Assembly: GCF_000473045.1 (NCBI RefSeq)
Contig: NZ_AXAY01000003.1
Coordinates: 186,001-250,000, forward strand
DNA: 64,000 nt
Direction: 5' to 3'
Source: Bradyrhizobium sp. WSM3983
GTDB lineage: Bacteria; Pseudomonadota; Alphaproteobacteria; Rhizobiales; Xanthobacteraceae
Shown here one piece after another: positions 18,344 through 28,191 of this stretch. The translations under genes were made by a program, and so were the position numbers. Each line of letters starts with the position of its first letter. The stretch's first letter is position 1. The notes under the pieces were generated by a model. The model worked only from the letters and a program-made list of their open reading frames with translations, had not been told where the DNA came from and did not search any database.

Positions 18344-20419
18344 TCACTCCGCTGCGGTCAGCATCTGCCCGGAGGCAAGCCGCGAGCATTCCGCCATCAC
18401 GGCGGACGCACGCGCGATTGGGTTGGTCAAATAGAAGTCCTCGACGAGCGCCTTGAACGGCGCCTTCTCAGGCGAGCCGCCCTTCCCCGCCAGCTTCTTG
18501 ATCTGGTCGGCGCTACCGGCCTCGATCTGGTCGAGACGGATCAGGTTCGGCACGGCCTTGAAGAGCGCCTGGCGCAGCGCCGACAACGAATCGTAGCTGA
18601 GCTTCTTGCCGAGCGCTTCCGAGAGCGCGCGGATGATCGCCCAGTCCTCGCGGGCTTCGCCGGGCGGGAACGCGGCGCGACCGGTCATCTGCACGCGGCC
18701 TTCGGTGTTGACGTAGATCGCCGACTTCTCGGTATACGCAGCCGCCGGCAGGATCACGTCGGCGCGATGCGCGCCGCGGTCGCCATGGGTGCCGATATAG
18801 ACCACGAAGGTGCCGTCCGGTGCCTTGATCTCGTCGGCGCCGAGCAGGAACAAGAGGTCGAGCGTGCCGAAGGTCGTCATCTGCGCGGCGTTCAGCCCGC
18901 CCTGACCGGCGACGAAGCCGATGTCGAGCGCACCGACGCGCGAAGCGGTCTCGTGCAGCACGCCAAAGCCGTTCCAGCCGTCCTTCACCGCACCGACGTC
19001 GAGCGCGAGCTTGGCGGCGGCGGCGAGAATGGCAGCGCCGTCGTGACGCGAGGTTGCGCCCGCGCCGACCAGGATGATCGGGTTCTTGGCGTTCTTCAGC
19101 ACGTCCATGAAGGAGTGCCTGCCGGCCGCGAGCTCGCCCAGCGTCTCGGTGCCTGCGCCGAGATGGTCGTAATCGTAGGTCAGATCGGCCTTGGCGCCGA
19201 TCACGCCGACCTTGAAGCCGCCGGCGCGCCAGCGCTTGCGGATGCGAGCGTTGAACACCGCCGCTTCCTTGCGCGGATTGGCGCCGACGATGAGCAGCGC
19301 ATCTGCCTGCTCCACGCCCGCGAGCGTCGGGTTGAAGATGTAGGAGCCGCGGCCGAGCGCGGGATCGAAGGCGTCGCCGCCCTGCACCGCCAGATTGGCC
19401 GAGCCGAACTTGGCGAGCAGATCCTTGATCGCGAACATATCCTCGACGCCGGCGAGGTCGCCCGCGATCGCGCCGATGCGCTTGCCGTCGGTGCGCGCCG
19501 CTTTCGCGGCGATCGCGGCGAAGGCTTCCTGCCAGCTCGCTGCGCGCAGCTTGCCGGCTTCACGGATATAGGGTCGGTCGAGACGCTGGGTGCGCAGGCC
19601 GTCGACGACGTGGCGGGTCTTGTCGGAGATCCACTCCTCGTTCACGGCCTCGTTGATGCGCGGCAGCACGCGCATCACCTCACGGCCGCGGGTGTCGACG
19701 CGGATCGCAGATCCCAGGCCGTCCATCACGTCGATCGACTGGGTCTTGCCGAGCTCCCACGGACGCGCCGCGAAGGCATAGGGCTTCGAGGTCAGCGCGC
19801 CGACCGGGCAGATGTCGACGAGATTGCCTTGCAGTTCCGACGTCAGCGCGTGCTCGAGATAGGTCGTGATCTCCATGTCCTCGCCGCGCCCCGTCGCGCC
19901 CATCTCGGGAGCGCCTGCGACTTCCGCCGAGAAGCGGACGCAGCGCGTGCACTGGATGCAGCGGTTCATCGAGGTCTTGACCAGCGCGCCGAGGTATTTG
20001 TCCTCGACCGCGCGCTTGTTCTCGGCGAAGCGGCTGGTGTCGACACCATAGCCCATCGCCTGGTCCTGCAGGTCGCACTCGCCGCCCTGGTCGCAGATCG
20101 GGCAATCCAGCGGATGGTTGATCAGAAGGAATTCCATCACGCCTTCGCGTGCCTTCTTCACCATCGGCGAACGCGTTGAGATTTCCGGCGGCTCGCCCTT
20201 CGGGCCCGGACGGCAGTCGCGCACGCCCCAGGCACAGCTTGCGACCGGCTTCGGGCCGCCCTTCACCTCAACGAGGCACATCCGGCAATTGCCGGCGATC
20301 GACAGCCGCTCGTGATAGCAGAAGCGCGGAATCTCGGCGCCGGCCGCCTCGCACGCCTGCAGCAGCGTGTACTCGGCGGGGACATCGATCTCTTTGCCGT
20401 CGATGATGAGCTTGGTCAT
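18344..20419 (-). CDS. nuoG: NADH-quinone oxidoreductase subunit G
   Basis: Large iron-sulfur subunit of the NADH-oxidising arm, 691 residues. The N-terminal [2Fe-2S] ligands lie in [16 protein letters not shown]. They are followed by the [13 protein letters not shown] block and [10 protein letters not shown], then a further Cys cluster ending in [13 protein letters not shown]. The C-terminal two thirds is the molybdopterin-oxidoreductase-like domain. The length matches alphaproteobacterial NuoG. A small coiled-coil gene separates it from nuoF. Confidence 0.96.
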   Translation of the reverse strand: MTKLIIDGKEIDVPAEYTLLQACEAAGAEIPRFCYHERLSIAGNCRMCLVEVKGGPKPVASCAWGVRDCRPGPKGEPPEISTRSPMVKKAREGVMEFLLINHPLDCPICDQGGECDLQDQAMGYGVDTSRFAENKRAVEDKYLGALVKTSMNRCIQCTRCVRFSAEVAGAPEMGATGRGEDMEITTYLEHALTSELQGNLVDICPVGALTSKPYAFAARPWELGKTQSIDVMDGLGSAIRVDTRGREVMRVLPRINEAVNEEWISDKTRHVVDGLRTQRLDRPYIREAGKLRAASWQEAFAAIAAKAARTDGKRIGAIAGDLAGVEDMFAIKDLLAKFGSANLAVQGGDAFDPALGRGSYIFNPTLAGVEQADALLIVGANPRKEAAVFNARIRKRWRAGGFKVGVIGAKADLTYDYDHLGAGTETLGELAAGRHSFMDVLKNAKNPIILVGAGATSRHDGAAILAAAAKLALDVGAVKDGWNGFGVLHETASRVGALDIGFVAGQGGLNAAQMTTFGTLDLLFLLGADEIKAPDGTFVVYIGTHGDRGAHRADVILPAAAYTEKSAIYVNTEGRVQMTGRAAFPPGEAREDWAIIRALSEALGKKLSYDSLSALRQALFKAVPNLIRLDQIEAGSADQIKKLAGKGGSPEKAPFKALVEDFYLTNPIARASAVMAECSRLASGQMLTAAE

Positions 20420-20432
20420 ACGTCAGTCTCTC

Positions 20433-20684
20433 TCAGTGCGGCAGTTCGACGAGATCGAGGCGGCGCTCGATGCGATCCAGGCGCGCTTCAACACGGTCAA
20501 TTCGCCGATTGATTCCGGCAACCGCGATGTCAACCTGGGCAAGCCGCAGATCAACGTGTCCAATTCTCTCCTCGACGTTCGTGACGCGAGTCTTGATGTC
20601 GCTGACGTCCGCAGCCATGCGATCGAATTTCTCGTCGAGACGACGAAGATACACGAGCACGATGTTATCCGGTTGATCTGTCAT
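20433..20684 (-). CDS. Small coiled-coil protein embedded in the nuo operon
   Basis: An 83-residue hydrophilic protein, almost entirely predicted coiled coil. Heptad-like repeats of the form xxVEERIGHVDLRLAQVD and IDRVEARLDRIERRLD run to the C-terminus, and there is no membrane helix or Cys. The ATG at 20684 is preceded by GGAGAGG. It lies 9 bases after nuoF and 13 before nuoG and must be co-transcribed. It does not resemble a complex I subunit I know; an assembly or oligomerisation role would be speculation. Confidence 0.7.
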   Translation of the reverse strand: MTDQPDNIVLVYLRRLDEKFDRMAADVSDIKTRVTNVEERIGHVDLRLAQVDIAVAGINRRIDRVEARLDRIERRLDLVELPH

Positions 20685-20693
20685 CGTCCTCTC

Positions 20694-22019
<1,326 letters not shown>

Positions 22020-22034
22020 ATCAGTGCTTTCCGA

Positions 22035-22238
22035 TCAACGGTTGGCTTGCTTGTAGGCAAGCCCGGCGGCGCAGACGGCGAAGGTCAGCGCCCAGAGCAG
22101 ACTGGTTTCCTGCGTCGCGTTCATCACGAAGCGCTGCAGCAGGAACATGAAGGCGGCCGCGAGCGCGGCATGCATGGCGACGAAGCCCCATCTCTTCACG
22201 GCTTCGCTCCCCCGGTTCGCCTGAGACGGAAGACCCAT
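22035..22238 (-). CDS. Small membrane protein embedded in the nuo operon
   Basis: A 67-residue protein of unknown function with two hydrophobic stretches (about residues 16-37 and 45-62) joined by a short loop. The ATG at 22238 shares its A with the nuoE stop (TGATG), so translation is coupled to nuoE. It is followed by nuoF after 15 bases. Not a complex I subunit I recognise; position alone suggests a complex I or membrane link. Confidence 0.65.
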   Translation of the reverse strand: MGLPSQANRGSEAVKRWGFVAMHAALAAAFMFLLQRFVMNATQETSLLWALTFAVCAAGLAYKQANR

Positions 22239-22849
22239 CAGGAGGTCTCCTTCAGTGTAGTCGGCCCGCCCGCCGGCGCGGAGAACTGGCGGCCGTTCTG
22301 CGGACCGGGCTTCGGCGGATTGCCCGAGGCGAAGCCGTCGAGCACCTTGCCGAAGGTTTCCTTGGTCAGGTCCTCATAAGTGTCCTTGCCGATCAGCACC
22401 ATCGGCGCGTTCACGCAGGCGCCGAGGCACTCCACCTCTTCCCAGCTGAAATTGCCGTCCTTGGAGAGATGGAAGGGATCGTGATGGATCCGGCTTTCGC
22501 AGACATGGATGAGGTCTTCGGCGCCGCGAAGGCGGCACGGCGTGGTGCCGCAAACCTGGACGTGGGCCTTCTTGCCGACCGGAGCGAGCTGGAACATCGT
22601 GTAGAAAGTCGCGACTTCGAGCACGCGGATATAGGGCATGTCGAGCAGGTCGGCGACGGCGCGGATCGCGGCTTCCGAGACCCAGCCCTCGTGCTGTTCC
22701 TGGACACGCCAGAGGATGGCGATGACGGCGGAAGCCTGGCGTCCGGCCGGATATTTCGCGATCTGCTGCTTGGCGAAGGCAAGGTTCTCGTCCGTGAACG
22801 CAAAGCTCGCGGGCTGGACTTCCTTCGGTGCTAATCGGCGGACGGACAT
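22238..22849 (-). CDS. nuoE: NADH-quinone oxidoreductase subunit E
   Basis: Thioredoxin-like [2Fe-2S] subunit (cluster N1a), 203 residues. The four ligands are C100, C105, C141 and C145, in VCGTTPC and [10 protein letters not shown]. The Pro-rich tail after residue 180 is normal for this group. It lies 10 bases downstream of the FkbM-type methyltransferase gene. Confidence 0.96.
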   Translation of the reverse strand: MSVRRLAPKEVQPASFAFTDENLAFAKQQIAKYPAGRQASAVIAILWRVQEQHEGWVSEAAIRAVADLLDMPYIRVLEVATFYTMFQLAPVGKKAHVQVCGTTPCRLRGAEDLIHVCESRIHHDPFHLSKDGNFSWEEVECLGACVNAPMVLIGKDTYEDLTKETFGKVLDGFASGNPPKPGPQNGRQFSAPAGGPTTLKETS

Positions 22850-22859
22850 GTCTTATCTC

Positions 22860-23822
22860 TCACTGCATGCGGCGCGCGGTTTTCGCATTCAGGGCATTGA
22901 TCCTGTCCTGCCAGAATGCGCTTGCGGTACCGAAAACGTTGTAGCCGACGTGGGTCGAGACCTTGATGCGGTCGAGGATCGACAGCTCGGTCACGGTCTC
23001 CAGCCGGTTGGTGCTCGGATCGAGCACGAGCAGCTTCAGCGGGGTCTGTTCGAGGATGTAGCGCGACACAGCGTGGCTGCGGTCGCTACCGTGCTCCTCG
23101 CACATGATGACGCTGTCGGCCTGGAGCAGCCGGGCGCCGCCCTTGATCGCCTCGATCTCGACGCCTTCGACGTCGAGCTTGATCAGGTATTTGCCGCTAC
23201 CTGCGATCTTGCCGTCGTCGATCAGATTATCGAGCGCGAGAACAGGCACGTCCTCACCGCCCGCGGATGCGTCGCCGGCGATGCTGAAGGCCTCGTGCTT
23301 GGTGCCTGACAGCCGCGCGGTGCCACGCGCGGCGCCGATCGCGCATTTCATGGTCTCGAAGCGGTTGCCGTTGATGCGCGCATTGTTGGCGAGCTTCGGA
23401 TAGTTCTGGCCCGACGGCTCGATCGCGATCGCCTTGTGCGAGCCGAACGGCTTGCTCGACACCAGCACCGACCAGTAGCCGTAATTGGCGCCGCAATCGA
23501 GCAGCGTGTAATCGACGTCGATGCTATCGGCGAACAACAGCTCCAGCTCGTCTTCGTAGCAATAGGAACGGTTGAGCAGCTTGCTCCAGTAGCCGTCGCC
23601 ATAAGGGAATTCGAACACGGCATCCGGGTTGAGCTTGATCGCGATGTTGCGCTCCGGCAGCGTTCTCCGCAGCAAATTCGCGCAGGCGATGTAGCCCATA
23701 TGCGAGAAGTGCGACGAGATCTTCGATCCCGTCACCAGCGCCAAGGCAGCCGTCCGCTCCCACAGGTTGGCCCCTTCAAGGGCCCCCGAGGCACGGTCAA
23801 ACTGGATTGGCGCCTGCGCCAT
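22860..23822 (-). CDS. FkbM-family methyltransferase inside the nuo operon
   Basis: A 320-residue SAM-dependent methyltransferase. Motif I reads DCGANYGYWS (109-118), the acidic turn after the second strand is IEPS (134-137), and the FkbM motif IKLDVEGVE (214-222) is clear. Substrates of this family range from polyketides and sugars to proteins, so the target is open. The ATG at 23822 shares its A with the nuoD stop (TGATG), and the frame is open upstream only because it overlaps nuoD out of frame. nuoE follows after 10 bases. The gene is not a complex I subunit. Confidence 0.85.
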   Translation of the reverse strand: MAQAPIQFDRASGALEGANLWERTAALALVTGSKISSHFSHMGYIACANLLRRTLPERNIAIKLNPDAVFEFPYGDGYWSKLLNRSYCYEDELELLFADSIDVDYTLLDCGANYGYWSVLVSSKPFGSHKAIAIEPSGQNYPKLANNARINGNRFETMKCAIGAARGTARLSGTKHEAFSIAGDASAGGEDVPVLALDNLIDDGKIAGSGKYLIKLDVEGVEIEAIKGGARLLQADSVIMCEEHGSDRSHAVSRYILEQTPLKLLVLDPSTNRLETVTELSILDRIKVSTHVGYNVFGTASAFWQDRINALNAKTARRMQ

Positions 23823-25018
23823 CACCGATCGACCTCTCCGAACACGATGTCGAGCGAACCGAGAATGGCCGAGACGTCGGCGAGCAGATGGCCGCGGCAG
23901 ATGTGGTCCATCGCCTGCAGATGGGCAAAGCCCGGCGCGCGGATCTTGCACTTGTAGGGCTTGTTGGTGCCGTCGGAGATCAGGTAGACGCCGAACTCGC
24001 CCTTGGGCGCCTCGACCGCGGCGTAGACTTCGCCGGCCGGTACGCGGACGCCCTCGGTGTAGAGCTTGAAGTGGTGGATCAGCGCTTCCATCGAGCGCTT
24101 CATCTCGCCACGGCGCGGCGGCGCGACCTTGTTGTCCTCGACGACGACGGGGCCCTTCCCGTCGGCTGCATTCAGCTTCTGAATGCACTGCTTCATGATG
24201 CGTATGGACTGGCGCATCTCTTCCATGCGGATCAGATAGCGGTCGTAGCAGTCGCCGTTCTTGCCGATCGGAATGTCGAAATCCATCTCGGCGTAGCACT
24301 CATAGGGCTGCGCCTTGCGCAGATCCCAGGCCGCGCCCGAGCCGCGCACCATCACGCCCGAGAAACCCCATTCCCAGGCTTCCTTCAGCGGCACCACGCC
24401 GATGTCGACGTTGCGCTGCTTGAAGATGCGGTTGGCGGTGAGCAGCCGGTCGAGGTCGTCGACCACTTTGAGGAACGGATCGCACCAGGCGTCGATATCG
24501 TCGACCAGTTTCTGCGGCAGGTCCTGATGCACACCGCCGACGCGGAAGAAGGCCGCGTGCATACGGCTGCCCGAGGCGCGCTCGTAGAACACCATCAGCT
24601 TCTCGCGCTCTTCGAACCCCCACAGCGGCGGGGTCAGCGCGCCGACGTCCATCGCCTGCGTGGTGACATTGAGAAGATGAGAGAGAATGCGACCGATCTC
24701 GCAATAGAGAATGCGGATCAGCTGGCCGCGCCGCGGCACTTCGATGCCGAGCAACTTCTCTGCGGCGAGGCAGAAGGCGTGCTCCTGGTTCATCGGCGCG
24801 ACGTAGTCGAGCCGGTCGAAATAAGGGATCGCCTGCAGATAGGTCTTCTGCTCGATCAGCTTCTCGGTGCCGCGGTGAAGCAGGCCGATATGCGGGTCGA
24901 CGCGGGCGACGACTTCGCCGTCAAGCTCCAGCACCAGACGCAGCACACCGTGCGCGGCCGGATGCTGCGGCCCGAAGTTGATGGTGAAATTGCGAAGGTT
25001 TTCGGGTTGCTCGTTCAT
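23822..25018 (-). CDS. nuoD: NADH-quinone oxidoreductase subunit D
   Basis: 49-kDa-type subunit lining the quinone pocket, 398 residues. The N-terminal [14 protein letters not shown] contains the quinone-site histidine, and the HRGTEKLIE and [10 protein letters not shown] motifs fit the hydrogenase-like fold. The protein is separate from NuoC, not fused as in E. coli. It begins 2 bases after the nuoC stop. Confidence 0.97.
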   Translation of the reverse strand: MNEQPENLRNFTINFGPQHPAAHGVLRLVLELDGEVVARVDPHIGLLHRGTEKLIEQKTYLQAIPYFDRLDYVAPMNQEHAFCLAAEKLLGIEVPRRGQLIRILYCEIGRILSHLLNVTTQAMDVGALTPPLWGFEEREKLMVFYERASGSRMHAAFFRVGGVHQDLPQKLVDDIDAWCDPFLKVVDDLDRLLTANRIFKQRNVDIGVVPLKEAWEWGFSGVMVRGSGAAWDLRKAQPYECYAEMDFDIPIGKNGDCYDRYLIRMEEMRQSIRIMKQCIQKLNAADGKGPVVVEDNKVAPPRRGEMKRSMEALIHHFKLYTEGVRVPAGEVYAAVEAPKGEFGVYLISDGTNKPYKCKIRAPGFAHLQAMDHICRGHLLADVSAILGSLDIVFGEVDR

Positions 25019-25020
25019 GA

Positions 25021-25635
25021 TCAGGCCTTCGGTCCCGCTTTTTCATCGCCCGGAAGCACCGGATAGTCCGCCCCTTCCCACGGCGACAAAAAGTCGAACT
25101 TGCGGAATTCCTGGTTGAGGCGGACCGGCTCGTACACCACCCGCTTCTCCTGGTCGTCGTAGCGGACCTCGAGGAAGCCGGTGAGCGGAAAATCCTTGCG
25201 CAGCGGATGGCCCTCAAAACCGTAATCGGTGAGGAGCCGGCGCATGTCGGGGTGGCCGACGAAGAACACGCCGTAGAGGTCGTAGGCCTCGCGCTCGAAC
25301 CAGTCGGCGCCGGGAAAGACTTCGATCAGCGACGGCACCTGCGTGGTCTCGTCGGCCTGGGCCTTGAGCCGGATCCGCGCGTTCAGGGTCGGTGACAGGA
25401 AGTGATAGATCACGTCAAAGCGCTTTTCGCGCGACGGATAGTCCGCGGCCGTAATGTCGGTGAAGTTGACGAAGCGGCAGTTCGGATCGTCGCGGAGGTA
25501 CTTGACCACCTCAACGATCTTGCTGGCCTCGACATCAACCGTGAGTTGGTTGAAGGCCACCGAATGACCGATAGCCGCGCCCGGCAGCGCGCTCACGATC
25601 GTCTGCCCCAGGGCGTCGAGCTTGGCGTCGTCCAT
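25021..25635 (-). CDS. nuoC: NADH-quinone oxidoreductase subunit C
   Basis: 30-kDa-type subunit of the peripheral arm, 204 residues. The signature [20 protein letters not shown], cited in part as [10 protein letters not shown], and the FPLTGF...RYDD block are present. The open frame runs further upstream through nuoB, but the ATG at 25635 ([10 protein letters not shown]) gives the family length and follows nuoB by 11 bases. Confidence 0.96.
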   Translation of the reverse strand: MDDAKLDALGQTIVSALPGAAIGHSVAFNQLTVDVEASKIVEVVKYLRDDPNCRFVNFTDITAADYPSREKRFDVIYHFLSPTLNARIRLKAQADETTQVPSLIEVFPGADWFEREAYDLYGVFFVGHPDMRRLLTDYGFEGHPLRKDFPLTGFLEVRYDDQEKRVVYEPVRLNQEFRKFDFLSPWEGADYPVLPGDEKAGPKA

Positions 25636-25646
25636 GACGTAAAACC

Positions 25647-26234
25647 TTAGCGTTCGATGGTGCCGGTGCGGCGGATCTTCTTCTGCAGCAGCAGCACGCC
25701 GTAGAGCAGCGCTTCCGCCGTGGGCGGGCAGCCCGGCACGTAGATGTCGATCGGCACGATGCGGTCGCAGCCGCGCACGACCGAGTAGGAATAGTGGTAA
25801 TAGCCGCCGCCATTGGCACAGGAGCCCATCGAGATGACGTAGCGCGGCTCGGGCATCTGGTCGTAGACCTTGCGCAGCGCCGGCGCCATCTTGTTCGTCA
25901 GCGTGCCCGCGACGATCATCACGTCGGACTGGCGCGGCGAGGCACGCGGCGCGAAGCCGAAGCGCTCGACGTCGTAGCGCGGCATCGACACCTGCATCAT
26001 CTCGACCGCGCAGCAGGCGAGACCGAAGGTCATCCACATCAGGGAGCCGGTACGGGCCCAGGTGATGAGGTCGTCCGTCGCGGCCACGAAGAAGCCCTTG
26101 TCGGACAGCTCGGAGTTGACCTCGAGGAAGAACGGATCGTTGGCCCCGACCGGCCGGCCGGTTGACGGGTCCAGGATGCCCTTGGGGGCCGGCGCTACGA
26201 CCGGACCAGCTGTTGGTGCAGGGTTCAATCCCAT
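25647..26234 (-). CDS. nuoB: NADH-quinone oxidoreductase subunit B
   Basis: Carries the terminal [4Fe-4S] cluster N2, 195 residues. The ligands are the tandem cysteines in [10 protein letters not shown] (74-75), GSCANGGG (C139) and VPGCPPTAE (C169). The ATG at 26234 overlaps the end of nuoA by 10 bases; an ATG seven codons upstream is possible but less likely. Confidence 0.96.
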   Translation of the reverse strand: MGLNPAPTAGPVVAPAPKGILDPSTGRPVGANDPFFLEVNSELSDKGFFVAATDDLITWARTGSLMWMTFGLACCAVEMMQVSMPRYDVERFGFAPRASPRQSDVMIVAGTLTNKMAPALRKVYDQMPEPRYVISMGSCANGGGYYHYSYSVVRGCDRIVPIDIYVPGCPPTAEALLYGVLLLQKKIRRTGTIER

Positions 26235-26590
26235 TCGAGTGCGCCTTTCTTCCATTCATAGGCGAAGCCCACCGTCAGCACGGCGAGGAACACCAGCATG
26301 GACCAGAAGCCGGTCGCGCCAAGCTTGCCGAACGCGACAGCCCAGGGAAACAGGAACGCCACCTCGAGATCGAAGATGATGAAGAGGATGGCGACCAGAT
26401 AGAAGCGGACGTCGAACTTCATGCGGGCGTCGTCGAAGGCGTTGAAACCGCACTCATACGCCGACAGCTTTTCCGGGTCCGGCTGCTGGAACGCGACGAT
26501 GAAGGGCGCGATTAGCAACACCAGGCCGATGAGGGCCGCTACCCCTATGAAGACGACGAGTGGAAGATAGTTCTGTAGAATGCCGCTCAT
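26225..26590 (-). CDS. nuoA: NADH-quinone oxidoreductase subunit A
   Basis: First gene of the complex I operon, 121 residues and three membrane helices. The conserved loop [20 protein letters not shown], cited in part as YECGFNAF, contains the Cys that is exposed in the deactive form of related enzymes. The ATG at 26590 gives the standard start [10 protein letters not shown]. The roughly 200 bases upstream have no gene and presumably hold the nuo promoter, which I cannot place confidently. Confidence 0.96.
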   Translation of the reverse strand: MSGILQNYLPLVVFIGVAALIGLVLLIAPFIVAFQQPDPEKLSAYECGFNAFDDARMKFDVRFYLVAILFIIFDLEVAFLFPWAVAFGKLGATGFWSMLVFLAVLTVGFAYEWKKGALEWD

Positions 26591-26790
26591 TGACGAGCCC
26601 TTTTTCCCGCAGCCTCGGGACAGCCACGGATTCGTCCGATTTGGAATTATTCTGAGCCTTAGCGCAGTGCACCAATGGGCGCAAGACACGCTCTTTTTAG
26701 GCCCTTTGCTGCTCCCAGACCGGTGGAAATCCCGGAATCACCCCGCGCTGGTATGGGACAGATCAGCCGCTCCAGCAAGGGCGGCACCGA

Positions 26791-27033
26791 TCAGTCCACG
26801 CGCGCTCGACCGTGAGGTCCGCTTTTGGGGAAGCTCACTCTATTTAGGCGGCGGCGCAAGAAAGTCCAGATTACAACGAGGAGAGGCGCCCCGACCGTCA
26901 CCCAGGCGACATATTGGCCGACCCCGCCCCACAGCAACGCCGCCAGCAGGCCGATGATGGTCGCGGCCGCGAGCAGGACCGGTGCAGCAAAGACACGTAT
27001 CCACAGGCGGACGCGGTCAGAGGAGCCATGCAT
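26791..27033 (-). CDS. Small membrane protein after the PepSY gene
   Basis: An 80-residue protein with two hydrophobic helices (about residues 12-34 and 38-58) and a basic tail. Its ATG at 27033 shares its A with the PepSY gene stop (TGATG). Small membrane proteins of this kind accompany PepSY proteins in siderophore-uptake loci (DUF3649-like), but I cannot assign the family with certainty. Confidence 0.65.
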   Translation of the reverse strand: MHGSSDRVRLWIRVFAAPVLLAAATIIGLLAALLWGGVGQYVAWVTVGAPLLVVIWTFLRRRLNRVSFPKSGPHGRARVD

Positions 27034-28169
27034 CACGACGGGACCGGGGCTCGTCTGGCGAATGCGTCGGCTTTGCCAGGCGCCCGCTTCCGCCTCCGCG
27101 CCAGCCAGAGATAGAGGCCACTGCCGATCACAACGATGGTGAGCCCGTCGAGCGCGGCCCAGATCACCTTCAGTGGCATGCCGCCATAATCGCCGAAATG
27201 CAGCGGCTGCGAGATCAGGAGCGCCTGGAGATAGAGCGGCAGCGCCCGGCTGTCAGCAACCTCCCCGGTTTCGCCGTCGAGCAGGACCGGCTGCAACAGC
27301 CGCGCCGTCAGCGCCGTGTCGCCGCGCATAAAAGCGGCGAAATGGTGCGAGGACGTGAACGGGGTGCCCGGGAACGCGATGAAGGCGACCTCCATGCCGG
27401 GCGCCGTCTGCCTGGCGCGCGCGACGACATCGTCGAGCGAGGCGAGATGCGCCGGCGGCGGTTTGCCGGCATAGGGCGCGACCATGCTGGCGAGCTCGGT
27501 CGCCTTCCACTGGTTGAGCATCAGCTCGGCCCAGGTGTTGACGACGCCGGTCAACCCGACCACCAGCGCCCAGGCCACGGTCACAACCCCGATCAGATTG
27601 TGCCAGTCGAGCCAGCGGACGCGGCGCGCCGCGCTGTCACGGATGGTTGCGAAGCGCAGGCGACGGGTGAACGGCCAGTACAGCACCACGCCGGAGACGA
27701 TGGCGACCGCGAATAAGAGCCCCATGGCGCCCAGGAACAGCTTTCCGGCCTGGCCCGCGAACATGTCGGTGTGCAGCTTGAGCACGATCAGCATCGGCCC
27801 GACGCCGACCGGCCCGAGCAGCTTGGCCGAAACGGCATCGAAGGCGCGCACGGTCGCGTTGTCGGGCGCGCCGTCAGGGGCGCTGTTGGTGAAGGCCATC
27901 ACGATCCCGGGCTCGTCCTTGTCCCAGGACACATATTGCAGGACCCGGCCGGGATCGGCGGCGAGCGCGGCGTCGGCGACGACTTGGGGCGTCGCACGCG
28001 CCGCGCTCGCATGAGCTTCGGGCTGGGGGGCGTAGCCGAGGCACTCATCGATCTCGTGATGGAAGATCAGCGGCAGGCCGGTCAGGCACAGTAAAAGCAG
28101 GAACAGCGTCGAGATCAGGCTGGTCCAGGTGTGGACCACCGACCAGAGCCTGACCGTGCGCGCCCTCAC
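27033..28169 (-). CDS. PepSY-associated membrane protein (siderophore-uptake locus)
   Basis: A 378-residue inner-membrane protein of the PepSY_TM type, with helices near residues 10-33, 140-165, 190-215 and 335-358 around a large periplasmic region. The HTWTSLISTL start and the WLDWHNLIGV motif are typical. Proteins of this family next to TonB receptors are thought to act in reductive release or handling of ferric siderophores. The GTG start at 28169 has GGAGG six bases upstream. It lies 22 bases after the receptor gene and is clearly co-transcribed. Confidence 0.87.
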   Translation of the reverse strand: MRARTVRLWSVVHTWTSLISTLFLLLLCLTGLPLIFHHEIDECLGYAPQPEAHASAARATPQVVADAALAADPGRVLQYVSWDKDEPGIVMAFTNSAPDGAPDNATVRAFDAVSAKLLGPVGVGPMLIVLKLHTDMFAGQAGKLFLGAMGLLFAVAIVSGVVLYWPFTRRLRFATIRDSAARRVRWLDWHNLIGVVTVAWALVVGLTGVVNTWAELMLNQWKATELASMVAPYAGKPPPAHLASLDDVVARARQTAPGMEVAFIAFPGTPFTSSHHFAAFMRGDTALTARLLQPVLLDGETGEVADSRALPLYLQALLISQPLHFGDYGGMPLKVIWAALDGLTIVVIGSGLYLWLARRRKRAPGKADAFARRAPVPS

Positions 28170-28191
28170 AATATCCTCCCCTTACCTCTCC

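Noticed and set aside
18284..20179. Long plus-strand open frame (631 codons) antisense to nuoG
   Set aside because: It is a shadow of nuoG caused by codon bias, with no ribosome site and no family resemblance.
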